Source of the DNA: Marinobacter alexandrii
GTDB lineage: Bacteria; Bacteroidota; Bacteroidia; Cytophagales; Cyclobacteriaceae
Assembly (NCBI GenBank): GCA_039984955.1
Contig: JBDWTN010000005.1
Location: 620,001-684,000 of the forward strand
DNA: 64,000 nucleotides
Reading direction: 5' to 3'
Position 1 is the first letter of the stretch. Every line of letters begins with the position of its first letter. The notes below the pieces were generated by a model. The model searched no databases, was not told the DNA's origin, and saw only the letters and a program-made list of their open reading frames with translations. The position numbers were made by a program, and so were the translations under genes. Below are positions 45,853-55,219 of the stretch, piece after piece.

Positions 45853-46584
45853 ATGAAAAAGTACCTATTTATTCTTGCCATACTAACCTTCGCTATGAAA
45901 GGGTTCAGTCAAGAGTTTTCGATGACTACCATAGAGCAAACTCCGGATAACCTAATCGTACATTATGACTTACTGGATACGACCAAGAATCGTGCATATA
46001 CAGTCTACCTGTATCTTTTGACGGACAGTACCATAGCTCCTGTAAAAGAAGTATCGGGCGATGTAGGCCTGGAAGTCAGGCCCGGAGTGAATAATAAGAT
46101 CATTTGGAATGCCAAAAAAGAATTGGGGGATAACTTCAGAGGAAGCATCCAGCTAGAAGTCCGAGGTAAGGTATATGTGCCTTTTATTGAGTTTGAAAGC
46201 TTTCCCGAAAACAAAGAGCTCAAACGAGGAAAAACCTATGAGTTTGCCTGGGATGGAAAATCAAGCTCCAATATTTTAGATTTTAAACTTTACAAGGAAG
46301 AAGACTTGATGGCCATTTTGCCTGAAGTTGCCAACACTGGAGATGCTAAAATTCAACTCCCTTCATCTTTAAAACCTGGGAAGTATAGATTTTATGTGAC
46401 TGATTCAAGAAATAAAGATCAGGAGGTTCACTCTCCAATTTTTATCGTGAAACCCAAATTTCCACTTTTCTTGAAAGCTATTCCACTATTGGCTGCAGGT
46501 GCTGTCGGGTACTTCCTGCTTTCCAAAGAAAATGAAACTTCATTCGACGTAGAGGGACCACCAGAAATCCCCGATAACCAATAA
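45853..46584 (+). CDS. Exported Ig-like protein with C-terminal membrane anchor
   Basis: 243 residues. Signal peptide (MKKYLFILAILTFAMKGFSQ), then two beta-sandwich-like parts (about 22-95 with GVNNKIIWNAKKELGD, and about 100-205 with ELKRGKTYEFAWDGKSSS, LKPGKYRFYVTDS). The second resembles the Kre9/KNH-type (Ser-Thr-rich anchored) fold. One hydrophobic helix (FLKAIPLLAAGAVGYFLLS, about 212-230) with an acidic tail anchors it. It lies between the type IX cargo and the caspase gene with 12- and 11-base gaps, so it is probably a partner of both. Function unknown. Confidence 0.6.
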   Translation: MKKYLFILAILTFAMKGFSQEFSMTTIEQTPDNLIVHYDLLDTTKNRAYTVYLYLLTDSTIAPVKEVSGDVGLEVRPGVNNKIIWNAKKELGDNFRGSIQLEVRGKVYVPFIEFESFPENKELKRGKTYEFAWDGKSSSNILDFKLYKEEDLMAILPEVANTGDAKIQLPSSLKPGKYRFYVTDSRNKDQEVHSPIFIVKPKFPLFLKAIPLLAAGAVGYFLLSKENETSFDVEGPPEIPDNQ

Positions 46585-46595
46585 ATACTACAGCT

Positions 46596-47753
46596 ATGAA
46601 AAATTTAATTTTAGTCATTCTAGCATTTCCATTGATCGTTGGAGCTCAAAGCTTCGTTGATAAAACGAATGCAATTCAAGTAGACTACACCAAAGATGTA
46701 TCAGCTACTACTCTACCAGTTATCTCCTGGGAAACGCCAAGAATAGAGTCGTCCTTTAGCACAGAAAAATCAATTATGCTAAGAGCACGCGTAAAATCCA
46801 GTGTAGAGCTGGAAGAGGTGAAATTAAGAATCACATTTGGAGGTAAAACGGTAGAAAAAAACATTGAGATCCCTCCTCTTCAAAACAGTTTCAATTTTGA
46901 ACAAAAGCTCAATTTGCGGGAAGGATCCAACATAGTAGAGATTCTTGCGAAGAATAAAAAAGGAGGAATTGTAACCAGTGAACGAAGTATTCTTCATGGA
47001 GAAGATGACATCATCTCAAGCATAGACGCTAATAGAAAAGACTATGCATTAGTTATCGCTACAGATGAATATGATTATTGGGGAGACTTAAACAATCCTA
47101 TAAACGACGCAAAAACAATTGGATCCATTCTTGAAGAAAAATATGGATTTGAAGTGGATATGATGATCAATCCATCTGTGGAAGAATTGAATGATAAGGT
47201 CTATGATTATAATTCTAAAGTATACAACCCGCAAGATCAGTTGATGATTTTTGTGGCTGGACATGGATACTTTGATGAGACTTTAGAAGAAGGATACGTT
47301 GTTGCGAGCAATTCGCTAAAAAATGATAAGGGGAAAACTACTTACCTGTCTCACAACTTACTAAGGGTTCGTTTAGACAATATCAAATGTGAGCACATCC
47401 TCCTGGTTATGGATGTATGCTTTGGTGGTACAATTGATCCGAGGATGGCAAGGCTAAGGGGTAATGCTCTAGAGCGTGAAGATGCTCAATATCTGGTAAA
47501 AAAGCTTACGAAGCGTACCCGAAAGTTTCTTACAAGTGGAAGTAAAGAATATGTTCCGGATGGGACTCCCGGAAAACATTCTCCGTTTGCAGAAAAATTT
47601 ATTCTTGCATTAAGGGAAATTGGTGGCGGTGAAGGAAGAATCCTGTCTACTACAGAATTGATCCCGTACTTTATGAGACTACCTACAGAACCAAGATTTG
47701 GAAGTTTCGGTACCGATGAACCCAACAGTGACTTTGTATTTGTTGCGAAATAA
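46596..47753 (+). CDS. Exported caspase-family (C14) cysteine peptidase
   Basis: 385 residues. Signal peptide (1-17, IVGAQ), an Ig-like N-terminal domain (about 40-130) similar in style to its operon partners, and a caspase p20-like domain (about 148-385). DYALVIATDEYDYWGDLNNP opens the fold, His223 lies in FVAGHGYFD and Cys275 in VMDVCFGGT, forming the catalytic dyad. The late segment GSKEYVPDGTPGKHSPFAEKF is the usual p10-like substrate pocket. Bacterial orthocaspases cleave after Arg or Lys. An exported caspase with Ig domain, encoded with surface proteins, suggests processing of those partners; this is inference. Confidence 0.85.
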   Translation: MKNLILVILAFPLIVGAQSFVDKTNAIQVDYTKDVSATTLPVISWETPRIESSFSTEKSIMLRARVKSSVELEEVKLRITFGGKTVEKNIEIPPLQNSFNFEQKLNLREGSNIVEILAKNKKGGIVTSERSILHGEDDIISSIDANRKDYALVIATDEYDYWGDLNNPINDAKTIGSILEEKYGFEVDMMINPSVEELNDKVYDYNSKVYNPQDQLMIFVAGHGYFDETLEEGYVVASNSLKNDKGKTTYLSHNLLRVRLDNIKCEHILLVMDVCFGGTIDPRMARLRGNALEREDAQYLVKKLTKRTRKFLTSGSKEYVPDGTPGKHSPFAEKFILALREIGGGEGRILSTTELIPYFMRLPTEPRFGSFGTDEPNSDFVFVAK

Positions 47754-47872
47754 TATTTTCTGTTACTTCATTACAAATTATTTCATCTATTCCCTGCAAG
47801 ATGCTATGAACTGTAATTAGCTTTCGCGAGTTCTTAAGTAGAAATGAGTTATTCATTTAACTTGCAACCTGA

Positions 47873-48964
47873 ATGGAATTGACGAAAGAAAATCTACTTA
47901 AAGCTCTTAGTGAAGTAATAGATCCGGACCTGAAAAAGGACTTGGTTTCTCTGGGAATGATCCAAAACATCCACATCGATGGGAACAAAGCTGCATTTGA
48001 TGTAGTTCTTACTACACCTGCATGCCCTCTGAAAGAGGTGATCAAAAAGGATTGTGAAGAAAAAATCCAAAAACATCTGGGAGATGTGAAATTGGTGATC
48101 AACATGACTTCCAATGTCACTACGAAGAGAGATGAGGGTCCTGTACTGCCTGGCGTTAAAAATATTATTGCCGTTTCTTCAGGTAAAGGTGGTGTCGGGA
48201 AATCTACTGTCGCATCTAATCTTGCGGTAGCGCTTGCCAGAACAGGCGCAGATGTGGGATTGATTGATGCGGATATTTATGGTCCTTCGATCCCAACGAT
48301 GTTCAATTGTGAGTTTGAACAACCTGGAGTTGTTCAAGAGGATGGAAAAAACAAAATTGTTCCAATTCAGCAGTACGGAGTGAAACTCATTTCTATTGGT
48401 TTTTTGACAAATAGTGAAGATGCAGTAGTATGGAGAGGCCCTATGGCAAGTTCGGCTTTAAAGCAGTTTATTTCAGACGCCAAATGGGGTGACTTAGATT
48501 ATTTACTGATTGATTTACCGCCGGGAACCAGTGACATTCACTTAACACTGGTACAAGCTGTTCCTGTAACTGGTGCATTGGTCGTCACTACTCCTCAAAA
48601 AGTAGCTTTGGCAGACGCACAAAAAGGTATTTCTATGTTTAAACAAGCTCAAATCAACGTTCCTATCTTAGGTTTAGTAGAGAATATGGCTTGGTTTACC
48701 CCTGAGGAACTTCCTGACAATAAATACTTTATCTTTGGTGAAGGGGGAGGAAAAAATCTTGCAATGAAGAATGATATCGAACTCTTAGGACAGATTCCAA
48801 TTGTGCAATCGATTCGTGAAAGTGGGGATAATGGATATCCAGTGGCAATGAAAGATGAAGAAATATCAGATGCTTTCAAACAATTAGCCGAGAGTGTAGC
48901 TCAACAAGTAGCTATAAGAAATGCTTCAATTGCAGAGACTAAAAAAGTAGAAGTGACCGTTTAG
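47873..48964 (+). CDS. mrp: Iron-sulfur cluster carrier, Mrp/ApbC family
   Basis: P-loop ATPase that carries or transfers Fe-S clusters. 363 residues. An N-terminal MIP18/DUF59 domain (about 1-75, with VSLGMIQNIHIDG and TPACPLKE) precedes the ATPase domain: deviant Walker A SSGKGGVGKST, DADIYGPSIPTMF, Walker B YLLIDLPPGTSD. The expected CxxC after VENM is absent (AWFTPEELPDNKYFIFG), a form I know from Bacteroidota. It is 3 bases before the nifU-like gene, a pairing that supports the Fe-S role. Nothing else is seen in the 119-base gap upstream. Confidence 0.9.
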   Translation: MELTKENLLKALSEVIDPDLKKDLVSLGMIQNIHIDGNKAAFDVVLTTPACPLKEVIKKDCEEKIQKHLGDVKLVINMTSNVTTKRDEGPVLPGVKNIIAVSSGKGGVGKSTVASNLAVALARTGADVGLIDADIYGPSIPTMFNCEFEQPGVVQEDGKNKIVPIQQYGVKLISIGFLTNSEDAVVWRGPMASSALKQFISDAKWGDLDYLLIDLPPGTSDIHLTLVQAVPVTGALVVTTPQKVALADAQKGISMFKQAQINVPILGLVENMAWFTPEELPDNKYFIFGEGGGKNLAMKNDIELLGQIPIVQSIRESGDNGYPVAMKDEEISDAFKQLAESVAQQVAIRNASIAETKKVEVTV

Positions 48965-48967
48965 CAT

Positions 48968-49246
48968 ATGTCAGAATTAGTAGAGAGAGTAGAAAAAGCA
49001 CTTAACACAATCAGGCCCTACCTGGAAGCTGATGGTGGAGATGTGAAAGTTTTGGAAGTAGACAAAGAGATGAACGTTGTGCTGGAACTTATGGGAAACT
49101 GTGGTTCTTGTCCCATGTCTACTATGACACTTAAAGCAGGTGTTGAAGAAGCTATTAAAAGAGAAGTTCCAGAAATAAAAAGTGTGCATGCAGTCAACGT
49201 CACTTCGCCAGACGACCCAAACGCCAAACTTCCATTCGTTAATTGA
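48968..49246 (+). CDS. NifU-like Fe-S scaffold (NifU C-terminal domain)
   Basis: 92 residues, one NifU C-terminal/Nfu domain. The CxxC cluster site is in GNCGSCPMSTMTLKAGVE; the N-terminal helix IRPYLEADGGDVKVL is the family start. It assembles or delivers [4Fe-4S] clusters. Located 3 bases after mrp, so the two are likely co-expressed, and 7 bases before the M43 protease gene. Confidence 0.9.
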   Translation: MSELVERVEKALNTIRPYLEADGGDVKVLEVDKEMNVVLELMGNCGSCPMSTMTLKAGVEEAIKREVPEIKSVHAVNVTSPDDPNAKLPFVN

Positions 49247-49253
49247 TGGACCC

Positions 49254-52187
49254 ATGCGAGGTGGGCTATTTATTTTTCTTGCACTTATAGGCTCTCTTTC
49301 GTTTGCACAGGAAAGATGTGGATCTACTGCTCCTTCTACAGGTGAATTTGAAAATTGGATCAGTTCGAAAATTGCTAACCAAAGATTCGAGGTAAATAGA
49401 CCTCAAGCTACTCTCTATCAAATCCCAGTTGTTGTTCATGTATTTCATAAAGGTGAGCCTGTAGGAACAGGAGTCAACCTTTCTCAAGAACGTATCCTGG
49501 CTCAAATAGACTCTTTAACAGCAGATTTTAGAAGAATGAATGCTGATGCGATTAACACTCCACTTGAATTTTCAGCAATAGCTGCCGACATTGAAATTGA
49601 ATTCGTACTAGCAAAGCAGGATCCGGCTGGTCTTCCAACTGACGGGATTGTAAGGTTAAGAGGATCCAGAGATACGTATCGTTCTAATTCTCACAGGCCG
49701 CTATTGAGGTCTGAGAGTTACTGGCCGGCAGAGCATTACCTAAACATTTTCGTTACTGATCTGCAAATATTTCTTGGATACGCTTCCTTTCCAAGAATTT
49801 CATTGGAGGGGATTAGCAACAACGAAGAAGATTTCACCTTTGATGGAGTCCTCATGGATTATGAATATTTTGGCGTAAATCCTACAGCTCCTGCCTTTGA
49901 AAGTTTAGGAAGAACCCTAACACATGAAGTTGGACATTATCTTGGATTAAGACACATATGGGGCGATGGTAACTGTTCAGTAGACGACTTTGTAGATGAC
50001 ACTCCTCTCGCTGATAATGACAATGGAGATTACACCTCTCCTTGTACTTTCCCCAATCCAGACGATACAAACGTATGTATTGACGGTGAGCCTGAAATGT
50101 TCCAAAACTACATGGATTACACAGATGATGTTTGCATGAATCTATTTACAGTTGGACAAAAGGCAAGGATGAGAACAGTAATGGATAATGCACCAAATAG
50201 GCTGTCTTTAACCACTTCTCCAGGTTTGGTTGATCCAACTCGCTTTACGAATGACTTAGCCATTACTCATATCTTAAGTCCGAAATATTCAGAATGCGAT
50301 GCAAGCCTGATTCCTACGGTCCGCATAGTAAATTATGGCACCAGTGAAGTGACTAGTTATGATATTCAACTATCCATTAACAGCAGCCCTGCCGGAAGTC
50401 CTCAATCTATTGTTACCTCTCTTCCTCCTCTTTCTTCTGATACAATAACGTTTTCAAATCAACTAATTACTTCTACCCCCTCATCAATTTCATTTGAAAT
50501 TAGTAACGTTAATGGTACTGCAGATAATGATCTTTCAAATAATATTTTTTCAAAAGAACTAAGCGCAACATCTTCCATTACTCTTCCTTTTCAAGAAGAT
50601 TTTGAAGGTACTGTCAACGTTTTAGGTCTTGGAGGTGGTTCCTTTCCATGGGAAGTATTAAGTGCACCAAAAACCTCTCCTTCGAATCAAGCATATACCT
50701 TTAAGTCCCATCAAAACACCCAATGGTTTGGTGAAGAAACTCTTTTCAAAACACCCATATTTGATTTAACAGGAATTTCATCTGGTGATTTAATTTTCAG
50801 TTACGCTCACGCAAATTCCCCGAATAGCTTCTACGATGGATTAATGGTGAAAGCAAGTGTTGACTGTGGAGAGACTTTCCCTGACATAATCTTTACTGGT
50901 TTTGGTCCAGAATTAGCTACTGCAAGCGAAACAGACACCTATTTCACACCTTCCAATCAACTGGAATGGATAGATACACTACTCAGTATTACGGACTATA
51001 AAGATATTGATGGAGTGCAATTCGCTTTTGTGGGAATCAACGGAAGTGGAAATAACATATATATCGATGATATAGGAGTAATAGAAACCAATTTATTTGA
51101 AAATGACATTAAACCTATTAGCCTGTCTGGTCCATTAATTACCTGTTCTGAACAAACCAAATTGACTCTTGGAATCAGGAATGTTGGTTCACAAACTATT
51201 AATTCTTTTGAAGTGAATTATAGTGTGAATGGTTCTACATTCACACAGACTTATAGTGGATTAACTATTTCTTCAAAAGATTTTGCCTCCTTTTCATTTG
51301 CGCTCGAGAATATTCCCGAAGGAGAAAGTCCTATAAACTTAGAAATAGTCAATGTTAACAATTTGCCTGATGAGTCTGCAGATGGAAATTCTATTCAAAT
51401 ACAACTAGAAAGGGACGACAGGGAAGATGAATATCCACTCACAGTTGACTTTGAGAGTGCTGATATCTGGAGTACCGTCTCAGATGGCACTATTCCACTA
51501 TGGAACAGAGTAGAAATTGATGGAAATGGGATGCTAAGAGCTAATGGATTCAATTCCCCCGAATTGGGCACCAAAAGTTGGTTTGTAAGTCCAAAACTTA
51601 ACGTTGGAGGGCTAGATAGTGCTGGACTACAATTCACCGTCTCCTATGCTAAAAGAATAGGTTTTAATGATCGCTTACAAGTTCTTCTATCCGTTGATTG
51701 TGGCGAATCTTACCCAACCACCCTACTGGATGCTGATTCCGATTCTCTTGCCCTCCTAGAAACTTCCGAGCAATGGGTTCCTACTAGCAATATTGACTGG
51801 GAGGAATTTCAACTTGATCTGTCGGGTTCTATTCCATTTAAAGATGATATTCGGATTGCCTTTGTTTTTACTTCAGGTGGAGGCAATGATTTATTTATTG
51901 ATGACATTCAAATTCGTGGGAATGAACTTCCAACCTATGAAGATGTAGGACGAGCTTACCCAAACCCTGCCTTTGGCAGGTTCAATTTAGGTCTTAATCT
52001 ACCTGTTAAAGAGCCCGTTACTATTCGTCTAATAGATGTAAGTGGCAGGGTAGTTATTGAAGATTTCATAGAAAATGGGTTCAATCAAATCATTGAATAT
52101 AAAACTCCATCCAAAGAAGGACTTTACTTTTTAACGATAAGTGGAAATCAATTCGTGACAACACAAAAGCTATTTATTAATCGCTAA
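49254..52187 (+). CDS. Secreted M43 (pappalysin-like) zinc metalloprotease with type IX sorting domain
   Basis: 977 residues from ATG 49254 (MRGGLFIFLALIGSLSFAQ signal peptide); the upstream in-frame ATG 49182 lies in nifU. The M43 catalytic domain spans about 50-320, with the zinc site HEVGHYLGLRH (His224, Glu225, His228, His234) and a downstream Met-turn region (MDYTDDVCMN). Two MAM/jelly-roll-like units (WFGEETLFKTPIFDLTG; WNRVEIDGNG) and CARDB-like spacers follow. The C-terminal domain starts AYPNPAFGRFNLGL near residue 900. Probably extracellular, cleaving peptides or matrix proteins. All zinc ligands are present. Confidence 0.9.
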   Translation: MRGGLFIFLALIGSLSFAQERCGSTAPSTGEFENWISSKIANQRFEVNRPQATLYQIPVVVHVFHKGEPVGTGVNLSQERILAQIDSLTADFRRMNADAINTPLEFSAIAADIEIEFVLAKQDPAGLPTDGIVRLRGSRDTYRSNSHRPLLRSESYWPAEHYLNIFVTDLQIFLGYASFPRISLEGISNNEEDFTFDGVLMDYEYFGVNPTAPAFESLGRTLTHEVGHYLGLRHIWGDGNCSVDDFVDDTPLADNDNGDYTSPCTFPNPDDTNVCIDGEPEMFQNYMDYTDDVCMNLFTVGQKARMRTVMDNAPNRLSLTTSPGLVDPTRFTNDLAITHILSPKYSECDASLIPTVRIVNYGTSEVTSYDIQLSINSSPAGSPQSIVTSLPPLSSDTITFSNQLITSTPSSISFEISNVNGTADNDLSNNIFSKELSATSSITLPFQEDFEGTVNVLGLGGGSFPWEVLSAPKTSPSNQAYTFKSHQNTQWFGEETLFKTPIFDLTGISSGDLIFSYAHANSPNSFYDGLMVKASVDCGETFPDIIFTGFGPELATASETDTYFTPSNQLEWIDTLLSITDYKDIDGVQFAFVGINGSGNNIYIDDIGVIETNLFENDIKPISLSGPLITCSEQTKLTLGIRNVGSQTINSFEVNYSVNGSTFTQTYSGLTISSKDFASFSFALENIPEGESPINLEIVNVNNLPDESADGNSIQIQLERDDREDEYPLTVDFESADIWSTVSDGTIPLWNRVEIDGNGMLRANGFNSPELGTKSWFVSPKLNVGGLDSAGLQFTVSYAKRIGFNDRLQVLLSVDCGESYPTTLLDADSDSLALLETSEQWVPTSNIDWEEFQLDLSGSIPFKDDIRIAFVFTSGGGNDLFIDDIQIRGNELPTYEDVGRAYPNPAFGRFNLGLNLPVKEPVTIRLIDVSGRVVIEDFIENGFNQIIEYKTPSKEGLYFLTISGNQFVTTQKLFINR

Positions 52188-52221
52188 TTGATTAGGTTTA
52201 TCACTTTATTTATCGAGAACT

Positions 52222-53073
52222 ATGTCATTCAGAAAACCAACCAGCGTAAAAGACTTTTTCATTCATTTAGGTGTTCTCTTTGGAGGGGCCACACTACTCG
52301 TAATCATCGTGTTTTACATATGGTTACCAGTCACGACCAATCATGGTGAGACGATAACGGTCCCGGATGTAAAAGGAATGACTGTAGATGAGCTAGCAGA
52401 GTTTTTATCAAAACGTAATTTAAGGTTTGAACCTACGGCAGATTCGAGCTATTCGCCAGATTTTCCTCCACTTGCTGTACTTGTGCAAGTACCTGCACCC
52501 AACACAAAAGTGAAAGAAAATAGAAAAATATACGTTACGCTTAATGCAAAGAGTCCTCCGATGGTCAAGTTTCCTGATTTGATAAACAAATCACTGAAGA
52601 GCGTAATGATGACACTAAGTTCCTATGATCTAAAACTCGGAGATGTTAAATACATTCCAGATGAATTCTTCAATGTTGTTATTGAGGTCCGCTTAAATGG
52701 CAGAATAGTATTAGAAGGTGAACAGATTGAGAAAGGATCTACAATTGACATAGTTGCAGGTAATGGATATGGAAACACTGTCTTTCAATCTCCAAACCTA
52801 ATAGGGTTGGATCAGGAGGAAGCAGAGTTTGCCATTATCGGTTCAGGTCTTAGAGTTGGAAAAATCAAAATAACAGACAAATATCAAGCAGGCTTTGCAG
52901 CACTAGATTCTTTAGGTAACGACATGTTGGAATACCGCAGTATTTCGCCGGGTACTGTACAGCAACAGTACCCAAGACCTGAGAGAAGAGTGAAAATAGG
53001 CGACCCAATAGATATATGGATTTATACCCCTGATTCGTTAAGCAATACAGCTACGATTCTTGACAACCAATGA
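52222..53073 (+). CDS. PASTA-domain membrane protein without a kinase
   Basis: 283 residues. One N-terminal membrane helix (about 13-35) and three PASTA units (about 43-108, 113-180 and 185-270), which bind muropeptides or beta-lactams in kinases and penicillin-binding proteins. VPDVKGMTVDELAEFL and PNLIGLDQEEAEFAI are typical starts. No kinase or transpeptidase domain is fused or adjacent. In Bacteroidota this single-helix form is common. Its stop overlaps the start of the type IX cargo (ATGA at 53070). Confidence 0.85.
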   Translation: MSFRKPTSVKDFFIHLGVLFGGATLLVIIVFYIWLPVTTNHGETITVPDVKGMTVDELAEFLSKRNLRFEPTADSSYSPDFPPLAVLVQVPAPNTKVKENRKIYVTLNAKSPPMVKFPDLINKSLKSVMMTLSSYDLKLGDVKYIPDEFFNVVIEVRLNGRIVLEGEQIEKGSTIDIVAGNGYGNTVFQSPNLIGLDQEEAEFAIIGSGLRVGKIKITDKYQAGFAALDSLGNDMLEYRSISPGTVQQQYPRPERRVKIGDPIDIWIYTPDSLSNTATILDNQ

Positions 53074-54923
53074 GATATTTCGCGTTTACCATATTATTCA
53101 CTTACGCATTCATTAGCACCGGGCAATTGATCATCAAGCCCATAGCTAAAAATCAAGCAAATGAGAGAGGTCGAATCACTGAAACCAACATTGTAAATCC
53201 AGCCACCCTGCCCTTTTGGGACGACTTTTCTGTTACAAGCGATTCTCCTGACAGTGTAAGGATATGGGGGACCGACACTACCTCTCAATGGAACCGAGAA
53301 CTCAGCAAAGATGTATTTGTAAATGCTACGTTGGCGGTAAACCCTCCTTCTCATAAGGTAGCCACCTTTGATGGATTAGATGAAAACGGTGCTTTTCATG
53401 GTGATGGCGAAGGGCTTGCGGATGAACTTGTATCGGATACGATAGACTTGCAAGGTAGAGCAAATGTTATTTTATCCTTCTACTGGCAAGCTGGAGGTCG
53501 TGTAGAAATTCCAGAAGCGGGGGATTCACTTGTGCTTCAGTTTCATCGGTTCGAAGATGGGCAAAGCACCTGGGAAATGGCATGGCTTCAGGATGGTGGA
53601 GATTTGGACAGTGATCAAGATTCAGTATTTACACAAGAAGCAATTGAGATTGATCCAGAATTTCTGACCCAAGATTTTTTATTTCGATTTCAGTCATACG
53701 GTGATCTGGATGGACCGTTCGACGCATGGCATGTCGATTGGATTTATTTAAATGAGAATCGTCAAGATGATTCTTTTTTTTACGCGGATCAAGGTTTTAA
53801 TGAGCAATTAAGCTCTCCCTTCTCGCCATTCACCTCATTACCAGTGAATCAATTTAGATCTAATGTAGATGCTCTATCTGGCATTGTGCAAACTGGAGTT
53901 TTTAATTTAGAAGATGAGCCCGACAATATTGGTCCATCTGCTGAATACATTTTGGTACTACGAGAGACAGTTTCAAATACAATTGTCGACTCCATTTTTT
54001 ACGGAAATCAAGAACTGCTTGGATTTAATCCAAATCCGCTTAAAATGACCGGGATAAGGATCTTACAACTAGATAGTATTGATTTAGAGCCTCTACCTGA
54101 GATAGATTCAGCAATCTTGGAAAGTGAATTATATTTCAGATCATCTGATGATACGTTTCTTGATGGAACTCCCGTAAACCTCCAAATCAATGATACGGTT
54201 AAATCCAGGTATTTACTGCAAGATTATTACGCCTTTGATGATGGTACAGCAGAGTTTGCTGCGGGAACGAATATTGCAGAAGGGCAAGTCGCTATAAAAT
54301 TTTGGTTGGAAGAATCAGACACACTCACACATGTAGATATTCATTTTCCCAATATCGCTCCTTCAAGTACTGATAATTCATTGGAACTCAGAGTTTTTAA
54401 AAACCTCAATGATGAACCAATCAGAGCTCAGAATATAACAGTCATCAATGCGGAAGGCATCAATGCATTTCATAGATACAAGCTCTCTAGATCTGTAGTC
54501 CTTGCGGATACTTTTTTCGTAGGCTATCAGCAGAGGGAAAACGAATACATTGGCGTTGGTTTTGATCGTAGCAACCCTGAAGCATCTGAGTATATTTTCG
54601 AAAACAGATTGGGTATATGGGAGCAAAACACTCGGTTATCGGGAGCGCTTATGATAAGACCCGTTTTTGCGCAAGTCGAGCCTGATACGGTTACAGCTAT
54701 CCAAAACAAAAGACCATTAACCGTTTACCCCAACCCAACAAAAGGTCCTTTAAGAATCGATGGAGAATATGAAGCAATTTCCCTGATGAATTTCTCTGGA
54801 AAGACATTGATTCATGAAACAGCCAATAATGATCATGATTTTTCACGTCTAAAATCGGGATTATATTTGCTCACCATTCACCGAAAAGAGGGTGATCAAA
54901 CACTTAAAATCATTAAAAAATGA
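53070..54923 (+). CDS. Secreted protein with type IX sorting domain
   Basis: 617 residues. Signal peptide (about 1-20), jelly-roll-like beta domains with repeated VILSFYWQAGG and DAWHVDWIYLNE motifs, and a C-terminal domain TVYPNPTKGPLRIDG (about 545-617) ending in GLYLLTIHRKEG, the type IX signal. No catalytic motif. It overlaps the PASTA gene start by 4 bases and the rhodanese gene by 4 bases, so three genes are translationally linked. Confidence 0.8.
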   Translation: MRYFAFTILFTYAFISTGQLIIKPIAKNQANERGRITETNIVNPATLPFWDDFSVTSDSPDSVRIWGTDTTSQWNRELSKDVFVNATLAVNPPSHKVATFDGLDENGAFHGDGEGLADELVSDTIDLQGRANVILSFYWQAGGRVEIPEAGDSLVLQFHRFEDGQSTWEMAWLQDGGDLDSDQDSVFTQEAIEIDPEFLTQDFLFRFQSYGDLDGPFDAWHVDWIYLNENRQDDSFFYADQGFNEQLSSPFSPFTSLPVNQFRSNVDALSGIVQTGVFNLEDEPDNIGPSAEYILVLRETVSNTIVDSIFYGNQELLGFNPNPLKMTGIRILQLDSIDLEPLPEIDSAILESELYFRSSDDTFLDGTPVNLQINDTVKSRYLLQDYYAFDDGTAEFAAGTNIAEGQVAIKFWLEESDTLTHVDIHFPNIAPSSTDNSLELRVFKNLNDEPIRAQNITVINAEGINAFHRYKLSRSVVLADTFFVGYQQRENEYIGVGFDRSNPEASEYIFENRLGIWEQNTRLSGALMIRPVFAQVEPDTVTAIQNKRPLTVYPNPTKGPLRIDGEYEAISLMNFSGKTLIHETANNDHDFSRLKSGLYLLTIHRKEGDQTLKIIKK

Positions 54924-55219
54924 ACGAAGATATAACATGTCAGGAAGTAAAATCCCGTCTTGATAGCGGTGAAAAATTCAATTTCATAGACGTAAGAGAA
55001 GAATGGGAATTCGAAGAAAAAAACATTGGAGCCATGCTTATTCCGCTAGGTGAACTTCCCAGCAGACTTTCAGAAATTGAGCAGATGAAAGATCAGGAGA
55101 TTATCGTTCACTGTAAGTCTGGAGGACGATCTGGTCAGGCAAAAAAATTCCTTAACAGCCAAGGCTATGCAAATGTTCGAAATATGCTAGGTGGTATTAC
55201 GGCCTACGCAGAGCTTTAA
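54920..55219 (+). CDS. Single-domain rhodanese-like protein
   Basis: 99 residues, one rhodanese domain. The active-site loop is HCKSGGRS with Cys65; the N-terminal FIDVREEWEFEEKNI carries the family Asp/Arg. Short active-loop members usually transfer sulfur from thiosulfate or persulfides. It overlaps the previous gene's stop by 4 bases. Its stop also overlaps that of the convergent protease gene (55216-55219). Confidence 0.85.
   Translation: MNEDITCQEVKSRLDSGEKFNFIDVREEWEFEEKNIGAMLIPLGELPSRLSEIEQMKDQEIIVHCKSGGRSGQAKKFLNSQGYANVRNMLGGITAYAEL

Noticed and set aside
49182-49253. Upstream start for the M43 protease
   Set aside because: It overlaps nifU by 65 bases and would place 24 polar residues before a normal signal peptide.
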